Below, piece by piece: positions 52,148-61,206 of a DNA stretch of 64,000 nucleotides. Source of the DNA: an uncultured Aquabacterium sp. (lineage in GTDB: Bacteria > Pseudomonadota > Gammaproteobacteria > Burkholderiales > Burkholderiaceae_C). A program made the position numbers and the translations under genes. Each line of letters begins with the position of its first letter. The first letter of the stretch is position 1. The notes beneath the pieces were generated by a model. That model saw nothing but the letters and a program-made list of their open reading frames with translations, did not search any database and was not told the origin of the DNA. Location of the stretch: assembly GCF_913773725.1 (NCBI RefSeq), contig NZ_CAJYGK010000096.1:1-64000 (forward strand), given 5' to 3'.

Positions 52148-53007
52148 TGGCCGACCTGTCCGACGTTACGCAGGCCCTGGTGGCCTTGATCGCCTCTGCC
52201 GCCTACCCCAACGGCACGGCGCAGCCAGCGGCCACCGGAGCGCCCACCCGCATCTATGAGGGCTGGCCTGTTCCTCGCCATCTGGACGAGGAATTGCAGG
52301 CCGGCGCCATCAACGTGAGCGTCTACCCGCTGCCGGGTGAACAGCTCACGACCCGATACCTCAACGACGGCGAGGACGTGCTGTCGATCAGCACGCCAAA
52401 GCTGTCGGCCTCGGTGACTGGCCAGGTCATCACGCTGTCCGGGCAGATCCCTGCAGCCGATGACCCGCACACCCTGCTGGCCATCGTCAACGGCCAGCCG
52501 TACGAATACGCCATCAAGGCCACCGACACCATGGCGCAGGCCGCGGCCGGGCTGGCTGCCAGGATCGCCACGGGCGTGCCCGGCACGACCTCGGCTGGCG
52601 CGGCCATCACCGTGCCGGCCGCCGGCCGAATCCGGGCTGTGCGCGTGGCCGTCACGGGCTCCTTCGTGCGTGAGGTCCGGCGCCAGGCGCGCAACTTCCA
52701 GATCACCATATGGGCGCCCAGCCCCGAGCTGCGCGCCCAGGCCGCCGGGGCGATCGACCCCGTGCTGGCTGACACCGAGTTCCTGACCCTGCCGGACCAG
52801 AAGGCTCGACTGCGGTACGTGGCCAGCCCGATCTCCGACGGCGGCCAGCAAGACCGCGCCTGGCGCCGCGATCTGATCTACATGGTCGATTACGGCACCA
52901 CGGTGCAGCGCAGCACCACCACGGTGGCCAGCATGGCCATCAGTACGACGCCGGAGGGCGTCAACCCGGCCGTGGCCAACCTCAACGTCAACACCACCAA
53001 CCTGTGA
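52147..53007 (+). CDS. Hypothetical neck/tail-terminator-region protein
   Basis: A 286-residue protein. An N-terminal helix (DVTQALVALIASAAYPN) is followed by a beta-rich part (VIHLSGQ-type strands, NFQITIWAPSPELRA) and AYMVDYGTT-like end. Position just before sheath suggests tail terminator or gp17-like role. Not recognised. Confidence 0.65.
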   Translation: MADLSDVTQALVALIASAAYPNGTAQPAATGAPTRIYEGWPVPRHLDEELQAGAINVSVYPLPGEQLTTRYLNDGEDVLSISTPKLSASVTGQVITLSGQIPAADDPHTLLAIVNGQPYEYAIKATDTMAQAAAGLAARIATGVPGTTSAGAAITVPAAGRIRAVRVAVTGSFVREVRRQARNFQITIWAPSPELRAQAAGAIDPVLADTEFLTLPDQKARLRYVASPISDGGQQDRAWRRDLIYMVDYGTTVQRSTTTVASMAISTTPEGVNPAVANLNVNTTNL

Positions 53008-53015
53008 GGCATCAC

Positions 53016-53165
53016 ATGAAGCTGATCGTGACCGAGCCCTTTGCCGACTTCCAGCGCGGCGACGAGATCACCGACCCCGAGCTGGTGGCCGCCATCCTGG
53101 AAGACGAGCGCCAGTGCTGCGTCGTCCGGGCTGCCGAGCCGCAGCCGGAGCCCGACGCCGAGTAA
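53016..53165 (+). CDS. Hypothetical 49-residue protein
   Basis: Begins MKLIVTEPFADFQRGDEITD and ends in an acidic tail. Good spacing in the operon and a following terminator support it. Resembles the small Mu-like proteins found before sheath genes. Confidence 0.6.
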   Translation: MKLIVTEPFADFQRGDEITDPELVAAILEDERQCCVVRAAEPQPEPDAE

Positions 53166-53188
53166 TCGCAGCCCCCACCGCACGCAAG

Positions 53189-53211
53189 GCCCGCCACCCG
53201 GCGGGCTTTTT
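53189..53211 (+). terminator. Terminator before the sheath gene
   Basis: GCCCGCC (53189-53195), ACCC loop, GGCGGGC (53200-53206), TTTTTC. Confidence 0.8.
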
Positions 53212-53236
53212 CTTTGTCCACCCGTAGGAGCAACAC

Positions 53237-54763
53237 ATGCCTGTTGTGCAACAGGGCTCGATCAACACCACCGCGCTGATCGTCCCCGACCTCTACGTGC
53301 AGATCGTCCCGCCCTCGGTGACGCTGCTCAATGGCCTGCCCACCAACATCCTGGGCATCGTCGGCACCGCTTCGTGGGGCCCGCTGAACAACCCCGTGAC
53401 CATCGGCGACATGGCCGGCTATGCGCGGCAGTTTGGCGACATTCGCAACCGCAAGTTCGACGCCGGCACCGCCGTGGCTGCCGCTGTCCTGCAGGGCGCC
53501 AACAACATGCGCGTGGTGCGCGTGTCTGACGGCACCGACGTGGCCGCCTCCGTCGTGGTGCAGTCCAACTGCATCACCTTCACCTCTCGCTTCACCGGCA
53601 CCCTGGCCAACAGCGACCAGATCACGATCGCCGCCGGCACCCGGGCGAACACCTGGCGCGTGACCGTGGCCCGCCCCGGCCAGGTTCCCGAGGTCTTCGA
53701 CAACATCAGCGGCACCGGCAACGCGCTGTGGGTCAACATGGCCAGCGCGATCAACAACGGGGTCAGCGGCGTGCGCGCTGCCTCCGACTTCATCGTGGCC
53801 ACGGCCGGCGCCGGCACCGCCACGCCGACCGCGCAGACCTACACCCTCACGGGCGGCACCGACGGCGCCAACGTGACCAGCTCGGCCCTGGTGGGCGTGG
53901 ACACCTCGCCCCGCCGCGGCATGTTCGCCCTGCGCGGCACGGGCGCCAGCATCGGCGTGCTGGCCGACTGCGACGACAGCACCACCTTCTCCAACCAGGT
54001 GAGCTTTGCGCTGTCGGAGGGCATCTACATGATCGGCACCGGCCCGTCCGGCGAAACGATCAGCTCGGCCATCAGCGCGAAGAACACCGCCGGCATCGAC
54101 AGCTACGCATTCAAGCTCATGCTGGGCGATTGGGTGCAGTTCAACGATACGGTCAACGGCGTGATCCGCCTGGTCAGCCCGCAAGGCTTCATCGCCGGGC
54201 GCCTGGCCAACCTGTCGCCCGAACAGTCGAGCCTGAACAAGCCGATCTACGGGATCGTTGGCACCCAGCAGTCGTCCCGCGGCCTGGTGTACTCCGCCGC
54301 CGAGCTGCAGCAGCTTGGCCAGGCCGGCATCGACGTGATTACGAACCCCGCGCCGGGCGGCAACTACTTCGCTGCCCGCTTCGGCCGCAACACGTCGAGC
54401 AACGCTGTCATCCGAGGCGACAACTACACCCGGATGACCAATTACATCGCCTACACGCTGAACGCGGGCATGGGGCTGTTCATCGGCCGCCTGCACACCC
54501 CGCAGTTCCGCCTGGAGGCGGGCGCCACCGTGTCGTCCTTCCTCGATGGCATGTGGCAGCAGGGGATGATCGGCTCGGCCGACGGCTCGATCCCCTACAG
54601 CGTGCAAATCGACAACGCCAACAACCCGCAGGCCCGGGTGGCCCTGGGCTACGCGCAGATGGACGTGAAGGTGCGCTACCTGTCCATCGTCGAAAACTTC
54701 ATCGTCAACGTGGAGGGCGGCCAGTCGGTGCAGATCAACCGCCAGGCGATCGCTCAGAGCTGA
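53237..54763 (+). CDS. Tail sheath protein
   Basis: A 508-residue contractile sheath subunit, which defines the phage as a myovirus. The N-terminal IVPDLYVQIVPPSVTLLNGL and ILGIVGTASWGPLNNPVTIG and the C-terminal FIGRLHTPQFRLEAGA with LSIVENFIVNVEG are characteristic of phage sheaths. The variable middle (about 130-230) is an exposed domain. It follows its own hairpin terminator and precedes the tube gene. Confidence 0.92.
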   Translation: MPVVQQGSINTTALIVPDLYVQIVPPSVTLLNGLPTNILGIVGTASWGPLNNPVTIGDMAGYARQFGDIRNRKFDAGTAVAAAVLQGANNMRVVRVSDGTDVAASVVVQSNCITFTSRFTGTLANSDQITIAAGTRANTWRVTVARPGQVPEVFDNISGTGNALWVNMASAINNGVSGVRAASDFIVATAGAGTATPTAQTYTLTGGTDGANVTSSALVGVDTSPRRGMFALRGTGASIGVLADCDDSTTFSNQVSFALSEGIYMIGTGPSGETISSAISAKNTAGIDSYAFKLMLGDWVQFNDTVNGVIRLVSPQGFIAGRLANLSPEQSSLNKPIYGIVGTQQSSRGLVYSAAELQQLGQAGIDVITNPAPGGNYFAARFGRNTSSNAVIRGDNYTRMTNYIAYTLNAGMGLFIGRLHTPQFRLEAGATVSSFLDGMWQQGMIGSADGSIPYSVQIDNANNPQARVALGYAQMDVKVRYLSIVENFIVNVEGGQSVQINRQAIAQS

Positions 54764-54803
54764 CGCTACCCACCCCTTGACCCTGCCGTGAAAGCGGCAC
54801 CGT

Positions 54804-54838
54804 GAGCCCGCCAGGCCCTGCCGGCGGGCTCTTGTCTT
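54804..54838 (+). terminator. Hairpin between sheath and tube genes
   Basis: GAGCCCGCC (54804-54812) pairs with GGCGGGCTC (54823-54831) around a 10-nt loop, then TTGTCTTT. Confidence 0.7.
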
Positions 54839-54854
54839 TGTAGGAGAGCTACCC

Positions 54855-55286
54855 ATGCCCATGAACGGCTTTACCGTAGGCCGCGACGTGTCGCTGTCGG
54901 TTGTCACCGCCAACGGCCCGCTGCGCCTGACGCTCATCACTGGCTTCTCGGCCAAGCCCAACACCGCCGAAACCCGCGTCAAGGGTCTGGACGGTGTGAC
55001 GCGCTATCTGCGCTTCCCCGACGGCTGGTCGGGCTCGTTCGACGTGGAGCGCCAGGACAGCACGGTGGACGACTACTTTGCCCAGCTCGAAGCCAACTAC
55101 TACGCCGGCATCAACGAGCAGCCGGCAACCATCACCGAAACCATCACCGAGCCCAACGGCAGCGTCACGCAATGGCGCTACACGGGCGTGCTGTTGAAGC
55201 TGGAAGACGCCGGCACGTTCCAGGGCGATCAGACCGTCAAGCAGCGCCTGTCCTGGGTCGCTGCCCGCAAGATCAAGCTGGCCTGA
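54855..55286 (+). CDS. Tail tube protein
   Basis: A 143-residue protein after sheath, the place of gpFII/Mu gp40-like tubes. The beta pattern with TRVKGLDGVTRYLRFPDGW and RLSWVAARKIKLA fits a tube fold. GGAG 10 nt before ATG 54855. Confidence 0.85.
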   Translation: MPMNGFTVGRDVSLSVVTANGPLRLTLITGFSAKPNTAETRVKGLDGVTRYLRFPDGWSGSFDVERQDSTVDDYFAQLEANYYAGINEQPATITETITEPNGSVTQWRYTGVLLKLEDAGTFQGDQTVKQRLSWVAARKIKLA

Positions 55287-55322
55287 CGGCCGGCGCCACC
55301 CAACCCCCGGAGGTAGAACAAC

Positions 55323-55712
55323 ATGCAACCGACCGTCACCCTGAACCAGACCCCCAGCGCCCAGCTCATCGCGCATGCCGCGCAGGAGGGCGAAGTCACC
55401 GACGGCCTGGGCCGCGCCATCAAGCTGCGCAAGCCCGGCGTGCTCGCGCAGTTCCGCCTCATCGAAGCCGTGGGCGACTCGGCCAAGAATGAGGTCTACA
55501 TGGCCATGGTGATGCCACTGCTGTTCGTGGCGAGCATCGACGGCGAGGAAGTCGAGCCCATCGTGCGCAAGTCCGAGCTGGAGGCCCTTATCAACCGGCT
55601 GGGCGACGAGGGCGTGACCGCCGTTGTCTCCAAGGTGGCCGAAACCTTTGGTGCCCGCGATCCCGAGGCAGACAAGGCCGCGCTAAAAAAGCCGCAACAG
55701 CCGCCCCAATAA
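55323..55712 (+). CDS. Tail assembly chaperone (short product)
   Basis: A 129-residue protein, the lambda-gpG analogue. The segment LIEAVGDSAKNEVYMAMVMP is the helical core; the C-terminus ends soon after the Pro/Gln stretch. It coats the tape measure before assembly. A slippery heptamer at 55685-55691 near its end allows a -1 shift into the next frame. Confidence 0.82.
   Translation: MQPTVTLNQTPSAQLIAHAAQEGEVTDGLGRAIKLRKPGVLAQFRLIEAVGDSAKNEVYMAMVMPLLFVASIDGEEVEPIVRKSELEALINRLGDEGVTAVVSKVAETFGARDPEADKAALKKPQQPPQ
55685..55691 (+). other. Slippery heptamer A AAA AAG (-1 ribosomal frameshift site)
   Basis: In frame the site is CTA AAA AAG. A -1 slip continues as GCC GCA ACA GCC GCC CCA ATA AGG and stays open to the stop at 55862-55864, skipping the short product's stop. 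Confidence 0.85.
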
Positions 55713-55864
55713 GGGAGCGGCTGTGGCTGGTCAAGAACGGTGTGCCGTTCGATGTGGCGTTCTCGCTGGACGAGTGCACGGCCGCCGGCTGGTGCATCGC
55801 GTTCTCCGAAATGGAGGGCCACAAGTTCGACTGGAACACCATGTCCTTCAAGGATGAGCAATGA
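55692..55864 (+). CDS. Tail assembly chaperone extension, -1 frame (gpGT-like)
   Basis: After the shift the -1 frame encodes about 57 residues, ending KFDWNTMSFKDEQ. No independent start or ribosome-binding site is seen, so it should be made only as a fusion to the 55323 product, as for lambda gpG-T. It contains a tryptophan/cysteine-rich region (CTAAGWCIAFSEMEGHKFDW) and its stop overlaps the next start. Confidence 0.8.
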
Positions 55865-56373
55865 GCACACGCATTGCGCGGCCGCTGCCGCGAACACAAC
55901 AGTTCGGCAGCGTGACCGACTTCCTCACGCACATGTCCGTGGTGCACCAGCGCATCGAGCGCCACACCGAGCGGGGGCTGGAGCGCGTGGCCAAGGTGCT
56001 GGCCAAGGACATGCGCCAGCAGATCGGCCACTACCAGCCGGCTGTCGGGCCGTTCCCGTCGTGGGATGCGCTGTCGCCGACCTACGAGGCGCGCAAGGTG
56101 GCTGCCGGCTTCAAGGCTGGCGCCCCCTTGCTGCGCACCGGGGAAATGCGCGACAGCATCGGCTACGAGGTCAAGGGCGATCAGGCCGTCATCGGCGCCA
56201 AAGACCCCAAGGCGATCGCGCATGAGCTGGGCACGGCCAAGATCCCGCCGCGCCCCTTCATCGGGCCGGCGGTCTTTCGCAACCGCAAGCTCATCGAGCA
56301 GATCCTGGGGGACGCCCTGCGCGACGGCGTGCTGGGTGGCGAGCTGACGGACGCGGGCGGCTACTTCGACTGA
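55861..56373 (+). CDS. Phage virion morphogenesis protein-like
   Basis: A 170-residue protein. ERVAKVLAKDMRQQIG, LSPTYEARKVAAGFKAGAP, LLRTGEMRDSIGYEV and HELGTAKIPPRPFIGPAV match the phage virion morphogenesis (Mu gpG-like) family, usually linked to tail or head completion. Its unusual place behind the chaperones, not the capsid, is seen in several myoviruses. Confidence 0.82.
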   Translation: MSTRIARPLPRTQQFGSVTDFLTHMSVVHQRIERHTERGLERVAKVLAKDMRQQIGHYQPAVGPFPSWDALSPTYEARKVAAGFKAGAPLLRTGEMRDSIGYEVKGDQAVIGAKDPKAIAHELGTAKIPPRPFIGPAVFRNRKLIEQILGDALRDGVLGGELTDAGGYFD

Positions 56374-56377
56374 GGGC

Positions 56378-56629
56378 CTACAGGCCCAACAGGATCACGA
56401 ACAGGCTGAAAGCCCCGCCGATCAACACGACGCCGCCGAGCGCGACGAGCACCAGGCCGACCAGGCCAAGGATCAGGCGCGCCAGGAGCTGCCCCGGGCT
56501 CTGGGGCGGCTGCACGGCCTGCGCCTGGCGGCCGCTGACGGGCCGGATGTGCGGGTACTGCACAAAGCTGAAACGGTCTGCTGCCCATTCGTGCGCCCGC
56601 AGCTTGGCGCGTTCAAACCAACTTCTCAT
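56378..56629 (-). CDS. Small membrane protein encoded against the late operon
   Basis: An 83-residue protein on the opposite strand between tail genes. A basic N-terminal half (WFERAKLRAHEWAADRF) and a Pro/Gln linker lead to a strongly hydrophobic C-terminal half (ARLILGLVGLVLVALGGVVL then FSLFVILLGL), one or two membrane helices. It ends 5 nt before the upstream gene's stop and starts 12 nt before the tape-measure start. An isolated, reversed membrane gene is typical of lysogenic-conversion or superinfection-exclusion genes; function is inferred. Confidence 0.7.
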   Translation of the reverse strand: MRSWFERAKLRAHEWAADRFSFVQYPHIRPVSGRQAQAVQPPQSPGQLLARLILGLVGLVLVALGGVVLIGGAFSLFVILLGL

Positions 56630-56640
56630 GGTGCTGTTCT

Positions 56641-58470
56641 ATGTTTGAAGCCTACGCGATCGGCATCCGGCTATCGCTCATCAACAACGTCACCAGCGGG
56701 CTGACCTCGATCATTGGCCAGTTCCAGACGTTCAACGGCCACATCGGCCGCACACAGGGTCAACTGTCCGCGCTGGAAAGTCAACTGTTGCGGATCTCGC
56801 GCCTGACCCTGGCGGGCGGCGCGCTCAGTGGCGTGGGTCTGTTCGGCCTTGGCATGTTCAAGGGGCCGCTGGATGCAGCGCGGGAGTATGAAACAGCCTA
56901 CGCCCGCTTCAAGACCCTCAACCTGGGGGATGTTGTCAACGAGCAGGCCGACAGCTTTGCCCGCGGTGCACACAAGTTCGGCACCAGTGCGGCGCAGATG
57001 ATGGACACGTTCCGCGAGTCCTACGCCTTCTTCGGCAACATGAAAGACGCGCAGGAGGCGGCCGGCAAGATCGCCGAGCTGAACGCGGCCAACAGTGTCC
57101 TGTTCGGCGGCCAGGTGCGTGCCATCGACAGCACCGCCACCCGGGCGCTGATGCGCTTCGCCGACATGCGCGGCGCCACCAACAGCCCCAAGGCGTTTTT
57201 CAGCACTCTCGACCTGGCGCAGCGCATGGTCACGGGCTCTGGCGGCGCCCTGCAGTTCAACGACCTGGAGCAGTTCGCCAAGACCGGCGGCACGGCCTTC
57301 AAGACCCTCTCCGACGAGGGCCTGATTAACCTGGCGTCGGCCATGCAGGAAATGGGCGGCTCCCGCACGGGTACGTCGCTCATGACGATGTACCAGAACC
57401 TTGTCGCCGGGCGCGCTACGCAGCAGGCCAAGCTGGCCTGGGCGGATCTCGGCCTGGCCACCCTCAAGCAGATGAAGATCGGCGAGGTGGGTGGCAAGAA
57501 GCAGACGCGCAACGTCATCGAGGTGAACCCCGAGTTCCTGTCGATGATGCGCACCGACCCGGTGATGGCGCTATCCAAGTTCATGATGCCGGCCATCGAG
57601 CGCAAGCTGGGCCCTGGCGCCACGGACGACGCCAAGGCCAAGGTCATCAACGACCTGTTCAGCGACCGCACCGGCTCCAGCCTGGCCAGCGGCGTGGCCC
57701 TGCAGATGGTGCAGGTGCTGCGCGACGCGAAGTTCATCAAGAACGCCAAGGGCGTGGATGGCACGATCTCCGATGCCAAGAACACGACCGACGGCGCCCT
57801 GGTGGATCTGCAAGCGAAGTGGAAGGACACGCTCAAGGAGCTGGGCGTGGTGGTGCTGCCCATCGCCACGAAGGCCGCCCGAGAGCTGACCAACATCCTC
57901 AAGTCGGCGCAGGAGTTCGTCAAAGAGTACCCGGGCCTGACCAAGACCATGGTGGTGGCCGGCGGCATCCTGTCCACGCTGGCGATCATGGGCGGCGGCC
58001 TCATGCTGCTGCAAGGCGGCCTGCTGGCTGTGCGCACCGCCCTGGGTGTGGGCGCGGCCGGCTCGGTGGGCGCCATGCTCACGGGTGCAGCCACGGGCCT
58101 GGGCCTCCTTGCGGCCAAGGTGGCGCTGCTGGGCGGCGCGCTGTACCTCGGCACCAAGGCGGGCGACTGGATCAACGACAACCTCGTTAACCCCGGCGTG
58201 GAGCGCCTGACTGGCCAGAAGGGGCAGACCCTGGGCGGCTGGATCTACGACCTGTTCAACGACGACCCGATGGCCAAGCCGGACAAGCACATCCGCTCCG
58301 GCCCGGCGCGCACGGTGCAGGTCAACACGCAGATCAACCTCGACGGCAAGAAGGTGGCCAGCGTTGTCTCGCGCCACCAGGCCGACGCAGCGCGCAAGCC
58401 CATGGCCAGCGGCTCGCAGTTCGACCCGAATTTCGGGCTGCCGCCGATGTACCTCACCAACCTCCGGTAA
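56641..58470 (+). CDS. Tail tape measure protein
   Basis: A 609-residue protein at the tape-measure position. It has helical repeats, a chaperone-interacting N-terminus and a hydrophobic zone (MVVAGGILSTLAIMGGGLML, GAMLTGAATGLGLLAAKVAL) at residues about 440-515 that may cross the host membrane during DNA entry. The TMP is short for a myovirus, suggesting a tail near 90 nm using the usual 1.5 A per residue. Confidence 0.88.
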   Translation: MFEAYAIGIRLSLINNVTSGLTSIIGQFQTFNGHIGRTQGQLSALESQLLRISRLTLAGGALSGVGLFGLGMFKGPLDAAREYETAYARFKTLNLGDVVNEQADSFARGAHKFGTSAAQMMDTFRESYAFFGNMKDAQEAAGKIAELNAANSVLFGGQVRAIDSTATRALMRFADMRGATNSPKAFFSTLDLAQRMVTGSGGALQFNDLEQFAKTGGTAFKTLSDEGLINLASAMQEMGGSRTGTSLMTMYQNLVAGRATQQAKLAWADLGLATLKQMKIGEVGGKKQTRNVIEVNPEFLSMMRTDPVMALSKFMMPAIERKLGPGATDDAKAKVINDLFSDRTGSSLASGVALQMVQVLRDAKFIKNAKGVDGTISDAKNTTDGALVDLQAKWKDTLKELGVVVLPIATKAARELTNILKSAQEFVKEYPGLTKTMVVAGGILSTLAIMGGGLMLLQGGLLAVRTALGVGAAGSVGAMLTGAATGLGLLAAKVALLGGALYLGTKAGDWINDNLVNPGVERLTGQKGQTLGGWIYDLFNDDPMAKPDKHIRSGPARTVQVNTQINLDGKKVASVVSRHQADAARKPMASGSQFDPNFGLPPMYLTNLR

Positions 58471-58476
58471 TCGACC

Positions 58477-59433
58477 ATGCAACCTCTGACCAAGCTCAAG
58501 CTGGGGGACTTCACGTTCTCCGGCACCGAGATCCCCGAGGCCATCGTCTTCGGTGGCCAGCAGGCGCTCGTCGTCCACCGGCTCGTCGGCGGCCGCCGCA
58601 TCATCGACGCCATGGGCCGCGACGATGCGGCGCTGGACTGGTCGGGCGTGCTGTTCGGCTCCGAAGCCCTGGCGCGTGCCCGGTACCTCGACTGGCTGCG
58701 CATCAGCGGCCAGCAGCTCGACCTGTCGTGGTCGGAGCTGTCTTACCGGGTGGTGGTGCGCTCGTTCTCGGCGCGCTACCAGCTTGCCAACCACATCCCC
58801 TACAGCATCAGTTGCGAGGTGGTGGAGCAGACCAGCCAGCCGGTGCGCGCCGCACCCCCTGCGGGCGCTGACGTGGCGATCCAGCAGGACATGGCCGAGG
58901 CCAGCCGGCTGGGCGCGCAGATTGGCGACGGCCCGCTGTCGCAGGCGCTGGCTTCGCTGGATTCGGCCATCAAGGCAGTCTCCAGCTTTGCCGGCGCGGC
59001 GCAGTCCACCATCGGCTCGGTGGTCGCGCCCATCCAGGCCGTGCAGGCCCGGGTGCAGGTGCTGGTGGGTGCGGCTGGCTCGACGCTGGCCAACGTGACC
59101 ACGCTGGGCGGCATCGTTCCCAACAACCCCATCAGCCGCCAGGTGGCCGCCCTGGCTGGCCAGGCAGCCGCCATGCAGCAAACCCCGCTGCTGCTGCAAC
59201 TGCAGGCCGTCACGGCACGCATGCAGGACAACGTGGCGCTGGCCAGCTCCGGCCAGTCGATCACCACGGCCGGCGGCAACCTGTTCAAGCTGGCCGCCGA
59301 CCTGTACGGCGACGCGGCCGAGTGGGCCACCCTGGCCCGTGCGAACAAGCTGTCCGACCCGGTGCTGACCGGCGTGCAGACCCTGACTGTTCCGGCCAAG
59401 CCGGACGGCAATGGAGGCGTACCCCGTGCCTGA
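58477..59433 (+). CDS. Tail protein with LysM-like C-terminus
   Basis: A 318-residue protein. An N-terminal domain (LKLGDFTFSGTEIPEAIVFG, a DNA-circularisation/gp53-like type) is followed by an Ala/Val-rich helical region and a C-terminal LysM-like unit (LFKLAADLYGDAAEWATLAR ANKLSDP region). It probably joins tube and baseplate hub. Confidence 0.78.
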   Translation: MQPLTKLKLGDFTFSGTEIPEAIVFGGQQALVVHRLVGGRRIIDAMGRDDAALDWSGVLFGSEALARARYLDWLRISGQQLDLSWSELSYRVVVRSFSARYQLANHIPYSISCEVVEQTSQPVRAAPPAGADVAIQQDMAEASRLGAQIGDGPLSQALASLDSAIKAVSSFAGAAQSTIGSVVAPIQAVQARVQVLVGAAGSTLANVTTLGGIVPNNPISRQVAALAGQAAAMQQTPLLLQLQAVTARMQDNVALASSGQSITTAGGNLFKLAADLYGDAAEWATLARANKLSDPVLTGVQTLTVPAKPDGNGGVPRA

Positions 59434-60535
59434 CCTCATCACCAACACCCCACAGGTGCGCTCGCCTCGCGGCGCCGTGCTGGTCAACGACGTGCCGGTG
59501 GAATGGGAGTCGTGGAGCGTGTCCAACAACGCCACGTCCGACGCCGACGAGTTCTCGGTGTCGATCCCTGCCAGCGCGCTGCCCGCCGAGCTGCCGCTGG
59601 CGCAGATCCTGGACGGCCGCAGCTTGCGCGTGGAGATCCGCGCCGGGCTGTTCACCGACCCGACCAAGGCCACGCTGTCGGCCATGGCCACGCTGATCGT
59701 GGGCCGCACCGACGACGTGGTGTTCGACCCCGTGCGCGGCTCCATCGACCTGGCGGGGCGCGACTTCACCGGCCTGCTGATCGACCGCAAGACCTCGGAG
59801 AAGTTCGGCAACCTCACGGCCAGCCAGATCGCCACCAAGCTGGCCGCCCGAGTCGGCCTCATGCCCCGAGTGACCGACACCAAGGCGCTGGCCGGGCGCT
59901 ACTACGCCATCGACCACGCCCTGAGCACCCGGGAGGTCAGCGAGTGGGATCTGCTGCAGTGGCTGGCCCAGCAGGAGGACTTCCTGGCGGTCGTGCGCGG
60001 CAACGAGCTGTATTTCGGCCCGAAGCCCAAGGGCGGCGACCCTTACGTGCTGCAGTGGCGGCAAGGGCAGGGCGGCCCGTCGTCGTTCGATGGCGAGCGG
60101 CTTTACCTCAAGCGCAACCTGACCGTGGCCAAGGACGTGACCGTGACGGTGCGGAGCTGGAACCCCAAGTCCAAGACCGTGATCGTGGCGACCTACCCGC
60201 GCAGCAAGGCCAAGGGCGCGGCGCCTGGCACCAGCGGCGCGGCCGTCCCCGACGGCTTCGTGCGCAACATCCCCGGGCTCACGCAGGAGCAGGCGCTGCA
60301 GCGCGCTCAGGCCCTGCATGCCCAGCTCACGGCCCACGAAATGCGCATGGAGGCCACCGTGCCAGGCGACACCGTGCTGACCGTGCAGACGCCCATCGCG
60401 CTGCGCGGCACGGGCACGGCCTTCGATCAGACCTACTACCCCGAGGCCATCCAGCGAAGCATGAGCTTCACGGATGGCTTCCAGATGACCGTGCGCGCCA
60501 AGAACCGGGCGCCCGGCAACGAGGTGAACCTGTGA
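59426..60535 (+). CDS. Baseplate hub protein, gpD-like
   Basis: A 369-residue late-control D/gp44-like hub. TLIVGRTDDVVFDPVRGSID and AGRDFTGLLIDRKTSEKF and YAIDHALSTREVSEWDLLQW are family features. GTG 59426 is chosen because GGAGG lies 8 nt before it; it overlaps the preceding gene by 8 nt. Confidence 0.86.
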   Translation: MPDLITNTPQVRSPRGAVLVNDVPVEWESWSVSNNATSDADEFSVSIPASALPAELPLAQILDGRSLRVEIRAGLFTDPTKATLSAMATLIVGRTDDVVFDPVRGSIDLAGRDFTGLLIDRKTSEKFGNLTASQIATKLAARVGLMPRVTDTKALAGRYYAIDHALSTREVSEWDLLQWLAQQEDFLAVVRGNELYFGPKPKGGDPYVLQWRQGQGGPSSFDGERLYLKRNLTVAKDVTVTVRSWNPKSKTVIVATYPRSKAKGAAPGTSGAAVPDGFVRNIPGLTQEQALQRAQALHAQLTAHEMRMEATVPGDTVLTVQTPIALRGTGTAFDQTYYPEAIQRSMSFTDGFQMTVRAKNRAPGNEVNL

Positions 60536-61206
60536 ACGAATTGCTCCACGCCATGCGGCTGCAGGCGCAGATCGCCATGTCCGGCGGCGGCGCCTCGCGC
60601 CTGGCCACCGTGGCCAGCTTCAACCCCGACAACTACACCGTCAAGGTCGTGATCCAGCCCGAGGGCGTGGAGTCCGGCTGGCTGCCCCTGGCTTCGGCCT
60701 GGGTGGGCAACGGCTGGGGCATGTTCTGCCCGCCCATGCCTGGCGACATGGTGCAGGTGGACTTCATGGAGGACAGCCCGGACGCCGGGGTGGCGACTGT
60801 TCGACTGTTCAACGACCAGGACCGCCCGCTGCGCTGCCCGGCCGGCGAGCTGTGGCTGGTGCACCAGTCGGGCGCCTTCTTCAAGCTCACCAACGACGGC
60901 GCGGCCACGTTCTCCGATGGCCAGGGCGCGACCGTGCAGCTCAAGGGCGGAAACATCACCAGCCAGGCAAGCAACTGGACGCACACCGGGCCCATGACCA
61001 TCGACGGCGTGACCACGATCCGCCAGCGGCTCATCGGCCAGGGCGGCATGGCCATCAGCGGCGGCACGGGCGGCGCAGCCGCAACGATCAGCGGGAACCT
61101 GCAGGTGTCCGGCGGCGACGTGACGGCCGACAGCATCGGGCTCAAGACCCATCGACACACCGGCGTCCAGGGCGGCACCGGAACCAGCGGAGGCCCAACC
61201 CCGTGA
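60532..61206 (+). CDS. Baseplate spike, gpV-like
   Basis: A 224-residue membrane-piercing spike. The OB-fold part (about 20-105) is followed by a beta-helix region and the metal-binding tip LKTHRHTGVQGGTGTSGGP, whose HxH binds iron in P2 gpV. Start GTG 60532 overlaps the upstream stop as GTGA. Confidence 0.86.
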   Translation: MNELLHAMRLQAQIAMSGGGASRLATVASFNPDNYTVKVVIQPEGVESGWLPLASAWVGNGWGMFCPPMPGDMVQVDFMEDSPDAGVATVRLFNDQDRPLRCPAGELWLVHQSGAFFKLTNDGAATFSDGQGATVQLKGGNITSQASNWTHTGPMTIDGVTTIRQRLIGQGGMAISGGTGGAAATISGNLQVSGGDVTADSIGLKTHRHTGVQGGTGTSGGPTP

